DNA of 64,000 nt from CAWBJO01 sp963789175 (GCA_963789175.1 CAWBJO010000007.1:434001-498000), one strand, 5' to 3'. Positions 16,539-25,839 are shown, counted from the first letter of the stretch. Notes: generated from the sequence alone by a model not told the origin. Numbers and translations are program-made.

Positions 16539-17068
16539 TCGAGAAACCCGCAGAAGCCGTCCTTGCACCGGGCCAGCTCGAGTTCTTCACGACGGTCAAT
16601 GCCGAGCTCGCCGACAAGGGCTTTCTCGTCACGACGACCGACGACCTCATCAACTGGGCGCGCACCGGCTCGCTCATGTGGATGACCTTCGGGCTCGCGT
16701 GCTGCGCGGTCGAGATGATGCAGGCGTCCATGCCGCGCTACGACCTCGAGCGGTTCGGCTTCGCGCCCCGCGCCTCGCCGCGCCAGTCCGACGTCATGAT
16801 CGTCGCCGGCACGCTCACCAACAAGATGGCTCCGGCGCTCAGGAAGGTCTACGACCAGATGCCGGAGCCCCGCTACGTGATCTCGATGGGGTCATGCGCC
16901 AACGGCGGCGGCTACTACCACTATTCCTATTCGGTGGTGCGGGGATGCGACCGGATCGTGCCGGTCGACATCTACGTTCCCGGCTGTCCGCCGACGGCGG
17001 AAGCGCTCGTCTACGGGATCATGCAGCTGCAGAAGAAAATCCGTCGCACCGGAACGATCGAAAGGTAA
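16529..17068 (+). CDS. nuoB: NADH-quinone oxidoreductase subunit B
   Basis: Carries iron-sulphur cluster N2, the last electron carrier before quinone. The cluster-binding pattern is intact: the double cysteine of GLACCAVEMM, then MGSCANGGG, then VPGCPPTAEAL. I place the start at the GTG at 16529, inside the end of nuoA. GAAAGGGAG is well placed there and the 179-residue product MGLIEKPAEAV begins like its relatives. The frame stays open further upstream, but that part is nuoA in another frame. Confidence 0.96.
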   Translation: MGLIEKPAEAVLAPGQLEFFTTVNAELADKGFLVTTTDDLINWARTGSLMWMTFGLACCAVEMMQASMPRYDLERFGFAPRASPRQSDVMIVAGTLTNKMAPALRKVYDQMPEPRYVISMGSCANGGGYYHYSYSVVRGCDRIVPVDIYVPGCPPTAEALVYGIMQLQKKIRRTGTIER

Positions 17069-17077
17069 GGCGATCCT

Positions 17078-17689
17078 TTGACAAGCGCAGCACTCGAGCA
17101 GCTGGGAGACAGGATCGCTCAGAGCCTGGCGGGCGCGATCGCCAGCCATGGCGTCGCGTTCGGCGAGCTGACGGTCACTACCGGCGCCGACGCGATCGTC
17201 AAGGTGCTCACGTTCCTGCGCGACGATCCGGGGTGCCGGTTCGTCAACTTCATCGATATCTGCGGCGTCGACTATCCGGAGCGCGAGATGCGTTTCGAGG
17301 TCGTCTATCATCTGCTCAGCCCATATCGGAACGCGCGGATCCGCATCAAAGTCGCGACGGATGAGGAAACCCCGATCCCGAGCACCATCTCTGTCTTCCC
17401 CGCAGCGAACTGGTACGAGCGCGAGGCCTTCGATCTCTACGGGATCCTGTTCTCCGGGCACCCGGATCTGCGGCGAATCCTCACCGACTATGGATTCTCC
17501 GGCCATCCGATGCGCAAGGACTTCCCGCTGACCGGCCATGTCGAGGTGCGGTACGACGACCAGGCGAAGCGCGTCGTGTACGAGCCTGTCAAGCTGATGC
17601 AGGAGTTCCGCTCCTTCGACTACCTGTCGCCGTGGGAGGGGACCGAATACGTGCTTCCGGGCGACGAGAAGGCGCCGAAAGTGAACTGA
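17078..17689 (+). CDS. nuoC: NADH-quinone oxidoreductase subunit C
   Basis: The 30-kDa subunit of the hydrophilic arm, 203 residues, separate from NuoD as in other alphaproteobacteria. Conserved segments are NFIDICGVDYPERE, the NWYEREAFDLYGI signature, and GHPDLRRILTDYGFSGHPMRKDFPL. The only usable start is the TTG at 17078, preceded by AAGG, and there is no Met in the first 30 residues. The TTG may keep its translation tied to nuoB, 9 bp upstream. Confidence 0.96.
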   Translation: MTSAALEQLGDRIAQSLAGAIASHGVAFGELTVTTGADAIVKVLTFLRDDPGCRFVNFIDICGVDYPEREMRFEVVYHLLSPYRNARIRIKVATDEETPIPSTISVFPAANWYEREAFDLYGILFSGHPDLRRILTDYGFSGHPMRKDFPLTGHVEVRYDDQAKRVVYEPVKLMQEFRSFDYLSPWEGTEYVLPGDEKAPKVN

Positions 17690-17695
17690 TCCGCC

Positions 17696-18886
17696 ATGGC
17701 CGAGACGGACGTCCGCAACTTCACGATCAACTTCGGGCCGCAGCACCCGGCGGCGCACGGCGTTCTCCGCCTCGTGCTCGAGCTGGACGGAGAGGTCGTC
17801 AAGCGGGTCGACCCGCATATCGGGCTCCTGCACCGCGGCACCGAGAAGCTCATCGAGTACAAGACCTATCTCCAGGCGATACCCTATTTCGACCGGCTCG
17901 ACTACGTCGCGCCGATGAACCAAGAACACGCCTTCGCGCTGGCGGTCGAGCGCCTTCTCGACATCAAGGTGCCGCGCCGGGCCCAGCTGATCCGCGTACT
18001 CTATTGCGAGATCGGACGGCTTCTTTCGCACCTCCTCAACGTCACTACCCAGGCGATGGACGTCGGCGCGCTGACGCCGCCGCTGTGGGGCTTCGAAGAG
18101 CGCGAGAAGCTGATGGTGTTCTACGAGCGCGCCTCCGGCTCGCGCATGCATGCGGCGTACTTCCGGCCCGGCGGCGTGCACCAGGACCTGCCGCAGATGC
18201 TCGTCGACGACATCGCCGCGTTCTGCGAAACGCATCCGCACGTCCTCGACGACATCGACAACCTCCTCACCGAGAACCGCATCTTCAAGCAGCGCAACGT
18301 CGATATCGGCGTGGTCTCGCTCGACGACTGCTTCAAATGGGGATTCTCCGGCGTCATGGTCCGCGGCTCGGGCGCCGCCTGGGATCTCAGGAAGTCGCAG
18401 CCCTATGAATGCTACGAGGAAATGGATTTCGACATACCGATCGGCAGGAACGGCGACTGCTACGACCGCTACCTGATCCGCATGGAGGAGATGCGCCAGT
18501 CGGTCAAGATCATGCGCCAGTGCATCGAGAAGCTCAACGCCGCGGAGGGCAAGGGTCCTATCGCCACGGCCGACGGCAAGGTAGTGCCGCCGCGACGCAG
18601 CGAGATGAAGCACTCGATGGAAGCGCTCATCCATCACTTCAAGCTCTACACCGAGGGCTACAAAGTGCCGCCCGGCGAGGTCTATGCGGCGGTCGAGGCG
18701 CCGAAGGGCGAGTTCGGCGTCTATCTCGTCTCAGACGGCACCAATCGACCCTATCGCTGCAAGCTCAGGGCGCCGGGCTTCGCGCATCTGCAGGCGCTCG
18801 ACTACATGTGCCGCGGCCACATGCTTGCCGATGTGTCGGCGGTGCTGGGCTCGATCGACATCGTCTTCGGCGAGGTCGACCGATGA
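17696..18886 (+). CDS. nuoD: NADH-quinone oxidoreductase subunit D
   Basis: The 49-kDa subunit, which with NuoB forms the quinone-binding cavity. At 396 residues it is the normal length. Conserved features are FGPQHPAAHGVLR, the HIGLLHRGTEKL segment, the DYVAPMNQEHAFALAVERL region and the C-terminal VFGEVDR. The family lost the Ni-binding cysteines of its hydrogenase ancestor, and none are seen here. The stop codon overlaps the nuoE start (ATGA). Confidence 0.97.
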   Translation: MAETDVRNFTINFGPQHPAAHGVLRLVLELDGEVVKRVDPHIGLLHRGTEKLIEYKTYLQAIPYFDRLDYVAPMNQEHAFALAVERLLDIKVPRRAQLIRVLYCEIGRLLSHLLNVTTQAMDVGALTPPLWGFEEREKLMVFYERASGSRMHAAYFRPGGVHQDLPQMLVDDIAAFCETHPHVLDDIDNLLTENRIFKQRNVDIGVVSLDDCFKWGFSGVMVRGSGAAWDLRKSQPYECYEEMDFDIPIGRNGDCYDRYLIRMEEMRQSVKIMRQCIEKLNAAEGKGPIATADGKVVPPRRSEMKHSMEALIHHFKLYTEGYKVPPGEVYAAVEAPKGEFGVYLVSDGTNRPYRCKLRAPGFAHLQALDYMCRGHMLADVSAVLGSIDIVFGEVDR

Positions 18887-19947
18887 GCGTACGGCGTCTC
18901 GATCCCGTCCAGCCGGACAGCTTTGCCTTCACGCCCGACAACCTGCAGTGGGCGGAGGGGGCGATCCGAAACTATCCGGACGGCAAAAGCGCGGCGGCGG
19001 TCATCCCGGTCCTGTGGCGGGCCCAGGAGCAGAACGGCGGCTGGGTGTCGCGGCCAGCGATGGAGTACGTCGCCAAGCTCCTCGACATGAGCTTCATCCG
19101 TGTCTACGAGATCGCCACCTTCTACACCATGTTCCAGCTGTCGCCGGTCGGCCGGAAGGCACATGTCCAGGTGTGCGGCACGACGCCGTGCATGCTGCGA
19201 GGCTCTGAGGCGATCATCGACGTGTGCCGCCGCAGGATCGGGGCGCAACAGTTTCACGTGTCGGCCGACGGCGATTTCTCCTGGGAAGAGGTTGAATGCC
19301 TCGGGGCGTGCGTCAACGCGCCCATGGTACTCATCGGCAAGGACACCTTCGAGGACCTCACTCCGGAGACCTTCGAGAAGGTCCTCGACGACATCGCAGC
19401 GGGCAAGGCGCCGAGGCCCGGCCCGCAGAACGGCCGGCAGTACTCGGCGCCCGACGGTCCCTTGACCACGCTCAACGATCCCAAGCTCCATGAGGCGCGA
19501 CCGCGGGCTGACGCAAGGTCGGCTCCGCTGCCGCAACCCGCATCGTCGCCATCGGCGCCGCCTTCCGTTCAACCGCCACCTGCCCAGCAGGCAAAACCGC
19601 CCCCGCCGCCCGTTCAGCAAGTAAAGCCGTCGCCACCGCCTGCGGCCGCAGCGCCCGTCCCACCGCGGCCGGCAGCCGTCACGCCACCGAAGGCGCCGGA
19701 ACCGGCCATGGCCGCGGAGGCGCAGGCGGTCACCAAGGCGCCAGCCGCTCCGGCATCGTCCGAACCGGCGAAGTTCGCAGCCGGCGAGGACAAGCGAAAC
19801 ATTCGCGGAGTGAAGAAGGCGGGATCGCCAGGTCCCGATGCCGAAAGCGCGGCCGTCAAAGCAGCGCGCAAGCAGCAGGCCGCCAAGTCGGCGTCGCCGG
19901 CCAGCCGCGGCACGCCCCGCAAGCGGCCGCGGAAGGATGATGCCTGA
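18883..19947 (+). CDS. nuoE: NADH-quinone oxidoreductase subunit E with long Pro/Ala-rich tail
   Basis: The 24-kDa subunit of the NADH-oxidising module, carrying the 2Fe-2S cluster N1a. The thioredoxin-like core (residues 1 to about 200) has the ligand pattern CGTTPCMLRG followed by CLGACVNAP. After about residue 205 the protein continues for some 150 residues as a low-complexity Pro/Ala/Lys tail, ending in a basic segment (TPRKRPRKDDA). The total of 354 residues is well over the core length. Tails of variable length are known on alphaproteobacterial NuoE. The start ATG overlaps the nuoD stop, and the stop overlaps the nuoF start by one base. Confidence 0.95.
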   Translation: MSVRRLDPVQPDSFAFTPDNLQWAEGAIRNYPDGKSAAAVIPVLWRAQEQNGGWVSRPAMEYVAKLLDMSFIRVYEIATFYTMFQLSPVGRKAHVQVCGTTPCMLRGSEAIIDVCRRRIGAQQFHVSADGDFSWEEVECLGACVNAPMVLIGKDTFEDLTPETFEKVLDDIAAGKAPRPGPQNGRQYSAPDGPLTTLNDPKLHEARPRADARSAPLPQPASSPSAPPSVQPPPAQQAKPPPPPVQQVKPSPPPAAAAPVPPRPAAVTPPKAPEPAMAAEAQAVTKAPAAPASSEPAKFAAGEDKRNIRGVKKAGSPGPDAESAAVKAARKQQAAKSASPASRGTPRKRPRKDDA

Positions 19948-21254
19948 TGCTCGCCGACAAGGATCGCATCTTCACCAATCTCTACGGCCTGCACGACTGG
20001 CGCCTGAAGGGCGCGCAGCAGCGCGGCTGCTGGGCCGACACGAAGTCGTTCATCGACAAGGGCCGCGACTGGCTGGTCGGCGAGATCAAGAACTCGGGCC
20101 TGCGCGGACGCGGCGGGGCGGGCTTTCCGACCGGGCTCAAATGGTCGTTCATGCCGAAGCAGGTCGGCGACCGGCCGCATTACCTGGTGGTCAATGCCGA
20201 TGAATCGGAGCCGGGGACGTGTAAGGACCGCGAGATCATGCGGCACGACCCGCACCTGCTCATCGAGGGCTGCCTGCTCGCCGGCGCAGCGATGGCCGCC
20301 AATGTCGGATACATCTACGTGCGCGGCGAGTTCATCCGCGAGCGCGAGCGCCTCGAGGCGGCGATCCAGGAAGCCTATGACGCCCGGCTGATCGGGAAGA
20401 GCAACGTCCACGGCTGGGATTTCGACCTTTATGTCCATCACGGGGCCGGCGCCTATATCTGCGGGGAGGAGACGGCGCTTCTCGAAAGCCTGGAAGGCAA
20501 GAAGGGCCTGCCGCGGATGAAGCCGCCGTTTCCGGCCAATGTAGGGCTGTTCGGAGCGCCGACGACGGTCAACAACGTCGAGTCGATCGCCGTGGTTGGA
20601 ACGATCTATCGGCGCGGCGCCTCCTGGTTCGCCGGCCTTGGCCGGCCCAACAACACGGGCACGAAGCTCTTCTGCATCTCCGGCCACGTCAACCGGCCGT
20701 GCAACGTCGAGGAGACGATGGGGATCCCGTTCCGCGAGCTCATCGACCGCCACTGCGGCGGGATCCGGGGCGGCACGGACAATCTTCTCGCCGTCATACC
20801 GGGAGGCTCTTCGGTTGCGTGCGTGCCGGCCCACGAGATCCTCGACTGCCCCCTCGATTTTGACAGCCTCAAGAACCTCAAGTCGGGACTTGGCACGGCG
20901 GCGGTGATCGTCATGGACAAGTCGACCGACATCGTCCGGGCGATCGCGCGGATCGCCTACTTCTACAAGCATGAATCGTGCGGCCAGTGCACGCCCTGCC
21001 GCGAAGGCACGGGGTGGATGTGGCGGGTTCTCGAGCGGATGGCGAAGGGCCGCGCCCAGAAACGGGAGATCGATATGCTGCTCGACGTCTCCTACCAGAT
21101 CGAGGGTCACACGATCTGTGCGCTGGGCGATGCAGCGGCATGGCCGGTGCAGGGGCTGATCCGTCACTTCCGGAGTGAGATCGAGGCGCGGATCGACCAA
21201 TATGCGGCCAATCCGGATCGCGATGGCGCGGTCAGCCCGATGGCGGCAGAATAA
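19947..21254 (+). CDS. nuoF: NADH-quinone oxidoreductase subunit F
   Basis: The 51-kDa subunit that binds NADH and FMN and passes electrons to a 4Fe-4S cluster (N3). In the 435-residue sequence the nucleotide-binding loop GRGGAGFPTGLKW, the FMN/NADH segment GAGAYICGEETALLES and the cluster motif ESCGQCTPCREGTGW are all present. The fourth cysteine is near the C-terminus in HTICALGDAA. It starts on the last base of the nuoE stop. Confidence 0.98.
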   Translation: MLADKDRIFTNLYGLHDWRLKGAQQRGCWADTKSFIDKGRDWLVGEIKNSGLRGRGGAGFPTGLKWSFMPKQVGDRPHYLVVNADESEPGTCKDREIMRHDPHLLIEGCLLAGAAMAANVGYIYVRGEFIRERERLEAAIQEAYDARLIGKSNVHGWDFDLYVHHGAGAYICGEETALLESLEGKKGLPRMKPPFPANVGLFGAPTTVNNVESIAVVGTIYRRGASWFAGLGRPNNTGTKLFCISGHVNRPCNVEETMGIPFRELIDRHCGGIRGGTDNLLAVIPGGSSVACVPAHEILDCPLDFDSLKNLKSGLGTAAVIVMDKSTDIVRAIARIAYFYKHESCGQCTPCREGTGWMWRVLERMAKGRAQKREIDMLLDVSYQIEGHTICALGDAAAWPVQGLIRHFRSEIEARIDQYAANPDRDGAVSPMAAE

Positions 21255-21282
21255 CATCGACGAAGAGCGGATTAGAACGCGC

Positions 21283-23376
21283 ATGCCGAAACTGAAAGTC
21301 GATGGCAGGGAGATCGAGGTCGAGAGCGGCACCACGCTGCTCCAGGCCTGCGAGATGGCGGGAGCGGAGATCCCGCGCTTCTGCTATCACGAGCGCCTAT
21401 CCATCGCCGGCAACTGCCGCATGTGTCTCATCGAGGTGAAGGGCATGCCGAAGCCCCAGGCTTCGTGCGCCATGTCGATCAATGACCTGCGGCCCGGACC
21501 CAACGGCGAGGCGCCTGAACTGTTCACGCGGACCCCTGTGGTGCGCAAGGCCCGCGAAGGGGTGATGGAGTTCCTGCTCATCAACCATCCGCTCGACTGC
21601 CCGGTCTGCGACCAGGGCGGCGAATGCGACCTACAGGACCAGGCCATGGCCTACGGGATCGACAAGAACCGCTTCGGCGAGAACAAGCGGGCCGTGGAGG
21701 ACAAGGACATCGGCCCGCTGGTCAAGACGTCGATGAACCGGTGCATCCACTGCACGCGCTGCGTCCGCTTCGCCACCGAGGTTGCAGGCGTGGAGGAGCT
21801 CGGCGCCATCGGCCGCGGCGAAGACATGGAGATCACGACCTATCTCGAGCAGGCGCTGTCGTCGGAGCTGCAGGGCAACATCATCGACCTGTGCCCGGTC
21901 GGCGCGCTGACGTCGAAACCCTATGAATTCAAGGCGCGCCCGTGGGAGCTGCGCAAGACCGAGACCATCGACGTCATGGACGCGATCGGTTCGAACATTC
22001 GCGTCGATACGCGGGGGCGCGAAGTGATGCGCATCCTACCGCGCGTCAACGACGACGTGAACGAGGAATGGATCAGCGACAAGTCGCGGTTCGTGTGGGA
22101 CGGACTGAAGATGCAACGGCTCGACCAGCCCTTCATCCGCAAGGACGGCAGGCTCGCACCCGCCAGCTGGAGCCAGGCCTTCGCCGTGATTGCCGACCGG
22201 CTGTCCAAGGCGGGCCCGGCGAAGACGGCGGCCCTCGTGGGCGATCTCAACTCGTGCGAGGACATCTTCGCGTTCAAGGAGCTGATGGCAAGGCTCGGTG
22301 TCAAGAATCTGGATTGCCGCCAGGACGGTTCGCGGCTCGGCGACAAGGGCGGGCGTGCCGGCTACCTTTTCAACGCCGGCATCGCCGGCATCGAGCAGGC
22401 GGACGCCATTCTCCTGATCGGGTCCAATCCACGGCTCGAGGCGCCGGTTCTCAACGCCCGCATCCGCAAGGCATGGCGAAACCGGTCAGTGGCCGTCGGC
22501 CTCATCGGTGAACCGGCCGAACTCACTTACGAAGCCAGCTATCTCGGGTCGAAACCGCGCGCCATCGGCGAGCTTGCCCGCGGCGGGGCCTTCCTCGACC
22601 AGCTGAAACGCGCCGCAAAGCCGCTCGTCATCGTCGGCGCCGGCGCCTATGCGCGGCCGGACGGCGAGGCCATCATGGCCGAAGCGGCGAACATCGCCAA
22701 GGCCGCGGGAGCGATCAAGGACGGCTGGAATGGCTTCTGCGTCCTGCACACCGCAGCCGCGCGGGTCGGGGGGCTCGAGCTCGGCGCCCTGCCGTCCGAT
22801 GGCGGCCTTTCGACCCGTGATGCCGTTGCGGCGGCCGGGCGAGGGAACATCGAGGTCGTCTATCTCCTCGGCGCCGACGAGATCGAAATGCAGGCTCTCG
22901 GTAAGAGCTTCGTGATCTACCAGGGGACGCACGGCGATCACGGCGCGCATCGCGCCGACGTGATCCTTCCGGGCGCGGCCTATACGGAAAAGGCCGGCAC
23001 CTACGTCAACACCGAGGGTCGCCCGCAGGCGGCGCGCCGGGCCAATTTCCCGCCCGGCGAGGCGCGCGACGACTGGGCGATCCTGCGCGCTCTCTCGGAA
23101 ATTCTCGGCGCCAAGCTGCCGTTCGACACCTTCACTGAGCTCAGGGCACGAATGTACGAGGTCGTGCCGAACCTGGCGCGGATCGGAAGCCGTCTGGAAG
23201 GCGACGCGACAGGGCTCGCCGAGCTCGGCGCGGCGACAGGCAAAATGCGCGACGAGCCGTTCGTCAACGCCGTCGCCGACTTCTACCGGACCAATCCGAT
23301 CGCGCGCGCTTCGCAGACGATGGCGAAGATGAGCGAGCTCAGGGCCAGGCAGCGCAGGCTGCAGGCGGCGGAATAG
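21283..23376 (+). CDS. nuoG: NADH-quinone oxidoreductase subunit G
   Basis: The largest subunit of the peripheral arm (697 residues). The N-terminal part holds the 2Fe-2S ligands (CYHERLSIAGNCRMC) and the His/Cys-bound cluster (HPLDCPVCDQGGECDLQ). The 4Fe-4S ligands CIHCTRCVRF and CPVGALT follow. The remainder is the molybdopterin-oxidoreductase-like domain, which has no cofactor in this family. I chose the ATG at 21283 since MPKLKVDGREIEV is the ferredoxin-fold N-terminus; the longer frame overlaps nuoF. The gap to nuoF is 28 bp. Confidence 0.97.
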   Translation: MPKLKVDGREIEVESGTTLLQACEMAGAEIPRFCYHERLSIAGNCRMCLIEVKGMPKPQASCAMSINDLRPGPNGEAPELFTRTPVVRKAREGVMEFLLINHPLDCPVCDQGGECDLQDQAMAYGIDKNRFGENKRAVEDKDIGPLVKTSMNRCIHCTRCVRFATEVAGVEELGAIGRGEDMEITTYLEQALSSELQGNIIDLCPVGALTSKPYEFKARPWELRKTETIDVMDAIGSNIRVDTRGREVMRILPRVNDDVNEEWISDKSRFVWDGLKMQRLDQPFIRKDGRLAPASWSQAFAVIADRLSKAGPAKTAALVGDLNSCEDIFAFKELMARLGVKNLDCRQDGSRLGDKGGRAGYLFNAGIAGIEQADAILLIGSNPRLEAPVLNARIRKAWRNRSVAVGLIGEPAELTYEASYLGSKPRAIGELARGGAFLDQLKRAAKPLVIVGAGAYARPDGEAIMAEAANIAKAAGAIKDGWNGFCVLHTAAARVGGLELGALPSDGGLSTRDAVAAAGRGNIEVVYLLGADEIEMQALGKSFVIYQGTHGDHGAHRADVILPGAAYTEKAGTYVNTEGRPQAARRANFPPGEARDDWAILRALSEILGAKLPFDTFTELRARMYEVVPNLARIGSRLEGDATGLAELGAATGKMRDEPFVNAVADFYRTNPIARASQTMAKMSELRARQRRLQAAE

Positions 23377-23384
23377 GGGAAGCC

Positions 23385-24422
23385 ATGCTGGAACTGGCAA
23401 CCGCCGTCGGTATCGTCGTGCTGCAAAGCGTGGCCCTGCTGGTCTCGTTGCTGATCGTCATCGCCTATCTCCTGCTCGCCGACCGCAAGGTGTGGGCCGC
23501 GGTACAGATGCGCCGCGGGCCGAACGTCGTCGGCCCGTGGGGGCTGTTCCAGTCGTTCGCAGACCTTTTGAAGTTCGTTTTCAAGGAGGTCGTGATACCC
23601 GACGGCGCCAACAAGGGCGTTTTCGTCATCGCCCCCCTCGTGACCTGCGTGCTGGCGCTTTCGGCCTGGGCGGTAATTCCGCTGGCGGAGGGATGGTCGA
23701 TCGCCGACATCAACGTCGGCATCCTGTTCCTGTTCGCCATATCGTCGCTCGGCGTCTATGGCGTGATCATGGGCGGCTGGGCTTCCAACTCGAAGTACCC
23801 TTTCCTCGCCGCCCTGCGCTCGGCGGCCCAGATGGTGTCGTACGAAGTCTCGATCGGCTTCGTGATCATCACGGTGCTCCTGTGCGCCGGCTCGCTCAAC
23901 CTCACCGAAATCGTCAAAGCGCAGGAGATCGGGCTTGCGACGAAGCTCGGCATTCCATGGGCGAGTATCCTGAACTGGTACTGGCTGCCGCTGCTGCCGA
24001 TGTTCGTCATCTTCTTCATCTCGGCTCTGGCGGAAACGAACCGGCCGCCCTTCGATCTGGTCGAGGCAGAATCGGAGCTCGTTGCCGGCTTCATGGTCGA
24101 ATACTCTTCGACGCCGTATCTTCTGTTCATGCTCGGCGAATACGTGGCCATCACGACGATGTGCGCCTTGACCACGATCATGTTCCTCGGGGGCTGGCAG
24201 GCGCCGTTCGCAGTAGCGCCGTTCACCTGGATCCCAGGCGTCGTCTGGTTTCTCGTCAAGGTAATTTTCGTCTTCTTCATGTTCGCCCTCGTCAAGGCAA
24301 TCGTCCCGCGATATCGCTACGACCAGCTCATGCGCCTCGGCTGGAAAGTGTTCCTGCCGTTCTCCATCCTGTGGGTGGCGCTGACGGCGGGAGTGCTGGT
24401 CGCCATGGACTGGACGCCGTGA
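23385..24422 (+). CDS. nuoH: NADH-quinone oxidoreductase subunit H
   Basis: Membrane subunit next to the quinone channel. The 345-residue protein has about eight hydrophobic helices. It carries the conserved AAVQMRRGPNVVGPWGLFQ loop, the ALAETNRPPFDLVEAESELV motif lining the quinone entrance, and YDQLMRLGWKVFLP near the C-terminus. It lies 8 bp after nuoG, and GGGGAAGCC precedes the ATG. Only 6 bp separate it from an extra small gene not found in standard nuo operons. Confidence 0.97.
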   Translation: MLELATAVGIVVLQSVALLVSLLIVIAYLLLADRKVWAAVQMRRGPNVVGPWGLFQSFADLLKFVFKEVVIPDGANKGVFVIAPLVTCVLALSAWAVIPLAEGWSIADINVGILFLFAISSLGVYGVIMGGWASNSKYPFLAALRSAAQMVSYEVSIGFVIITVLLCAGSLNLTEIVKAQEIGLATKLGIPWASILNWYWLPLLPMFVIFFISALAETNRPPFDLVEAESELVAGFMVEYSSTPYLLFMLGEYVAITTMCALTTIMFLGGWQAPFAVAPFTWIPGVVWFLVKVIFVFFMFALVKAIVPRYRYDQLMRLGWKVFLPFSILWVALTAGVLVAMDWTP

Positions 24423-24428
24423 GGAGCC

Positions 24429-24692
24429 ATGATCGCGATCACGCCCATCAGCATCCTCATCGGCCTTGCAGCGGCGGTGATCGGCTTTCTGGAAGTCATC
24501 ATCGCCGACCGGCTGGTCTATCCGGCGGTGCGCAAGCGGCACGAGCTCAGGAAGGTGACGGGGCGGCAGGGAACCGATCCCGCCATCGTCATGCAAATCC
24601 TCAAGGTGCAGAGCCTCGTTCTCCTGCCCATCCTTGGCCTATTGTTCGGAGAGCATATGTTTGGCGCGTTCGTCAGGAACATGATGCAATGA
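24429..24692 (+). CDS. Small two-helix membrane protein inserted between nuoH and nuoI
   Basis: An 87-residue protein not recognised as a complex I core subunit. It has a hydrophobic helix at about residues 3-25 and a second at about 58-84. Between them lies a very basic loop (YPAVRKRHELRKVTGRQG), which should face the cytoplasm. The end is Met-rich (VRNMMQ). It starts 6 bp after nuoH with GAGGAGCC before the ATG and stops 16 bp before nuoI, so it should be translated with the operon. The gene is flanked by two of the most conserved subunit genes, and codon use looks like its neighbours'. It may be a lineage-specific accessory or assembly factor of complex I; function unproven. Confidence 0.8.
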   Translation: MIAITPISILIGLAAAVIGFLEVIIADRLVYPAVRKRHELRKVTGRQGTDPAIVMQILKVQSLVLLPILGLLFGEHMFGAFVRNMMQ

Positions 24693-24708
24693 GCCGGGAG
24701 CCGAAGCC

Positions 24709-25197
24709 ATGAAACTGGCACGTGCCGGAAGAGCGCTCTTCCTCGCCGAGTTCGTTTCGGCGATCGTCCTAGCCATGCGTTATTTCTTCGCGCCCAAAGC
24801 GACGATCAACTATCCGTTCGAGAAGAACCCGCTGTCGCCGCGGTTCCGCGGCGAGCATGCGTTGCGACGGTATCCGAATGGCGAAGAGCGATGCATCGCG
24901 TGCAAGCTATGCGAGGCCATCTGCCCGGCCCAGGCGATCACCATCGAGGCGGGCCCACGGCGCAACGACGGCACGCGGCGGGCGACGCGCTACGACATCG
25001 ACATGGTGAAGTGCATCTATTGCGGCTTCTGCCAGGAGGCGTGCCCGGTCGATGCGATCGTCGAGGGGCCGAATTTCGAGTTCGCGACGGAGACACGGGA
25101 AGAGCTCCTGTTCGACAAGCAGAAGCTGCTTGCCAACGGCGACCGGTGGGAACGCGAGATCGCGAGAAACATCGCGCTCGATGCGCCCTACCGATAG
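24709..25197 (+). CDS. nuoI: NADH-quinone oxidoreductase subunit I
   Basis: Carries two 4Fe-4S clusters (N6a, N6b) linking NuoG to NuoB. The 162-residue protein has two ferredoxin motifs, CIACKLCEAICP and CIYCGFCQEACP, and the family N-terminal segment with YPFEKNPLSPRFRGEHALRRYP. It follows the inserted small membrane-protein gene. GGGAGCCGAAGCC precedes the ATG. Confidence 0.98.
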   Translation: MKLARAGRALFLAEFVSAIVLAMRYFFAPKATINYPFEKNPLSPRFRGEHALRRYPNGEERCIACKLCEAICPAQAITIEAGPRRNDGTRRATRYDIDMVKCIYCGFCQEACPVDAIVEGPNFEFATETREELLFDKQKLLANGDRWEREIARNIALDAPYR

Positions 25198-25224
25198 CGT
25201 GGTGAGGAGGGGATTCGACAAACG

Positions 25225-25839
25225 ATGATAGGCGCGGGTCTGTTCTTCTATATTTTCGCCACCGTCGCGGTCGCTTCGGCGGTCATGGTGATCACGTCGC
25301 GCAATCCGGTTCACTCGGTGCTGTTCCTGATCCTGTGCTTCTTCAACAGCGCCGGGCTCTTCCTGCTGCTCGGTGCCGAGTTCCTGGCGATGATCCTCGT
25401 CGTCGTGTATGTCGGCGCCGTCGCGGTACTGTTCCTGTTCGTGGTGATGATGCTGGACATCGACTTCGCCGAGCTGAGGCAGGGCATGCTCAACTACCTG
25501 CCGATCGGCGGCACGATCGGCCTCATCCTATTGGTGGAGCTGGCGCTGGTCCTTGGCACCTGGTCGATCCTGCCGGATGCGACGGCCGCAGTCGCCGCGC
25601 CCGCCCCGCCGGCCGACGGCATGACCAACACGGAAGCGATCGGGCGCATCCTCTATACGCAATACGTCTACTATTTCGAGGCGGCGGGGCTCGTCCTGCT
25701 CGTGTCGATGATCGGTGCGATCGTCCTGACGCTTCGCCACAAGGAAGGCGTAAAACGGCAGAACATCGGCCAGCAGGTCGGCCGTGATCCGGCCACCGCG
25801 ATCGAGGTGCGGCAGGTCAAGCCGGGGCAGGGCATCTGA
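25225..25839 (+). CDS. nuoJ: NADH-quinone oxidoreductase subunit J
   Basis: Membrane-arm subunit, 204 residues with about five hydrophobic helices. Helix 3, with the VVYVGAVAVLFLFVVMMLD segment, is the most conserved part of the family and contains the pi-bulge implicated in coupling. A Pro/Ala stretch (AVAAPAPPADG) sits in the loop before the last helix, and the C-terminus is a polar tail. The stop overlaps the nuoK start by one base. Confidence 0.96.
   Translation: MIGAGLFFYIFATVAVASAVMVITSRNPVHSVLFLILCFFNSAGLFLLLGAEFLAMILVVVYVGAVAVLFLFVVMMLDIDFAELRQGMLNYLPIGGTIGLILLVELALVLGTWSILPDATAAVAAPAPPADGMTNTEAIGRILYTQYVYYFEAAGLVLLVSMIGAIVLTLRHKEGVKRQNIGQQVGRDPATAIEVRQVKPGQGI

Noticed and set aside
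16892..18637. A 581-codon minus-strand frame
   Set aside because: It is antisense to nuoB, nuoC and nuoD, which are beyond doubt.
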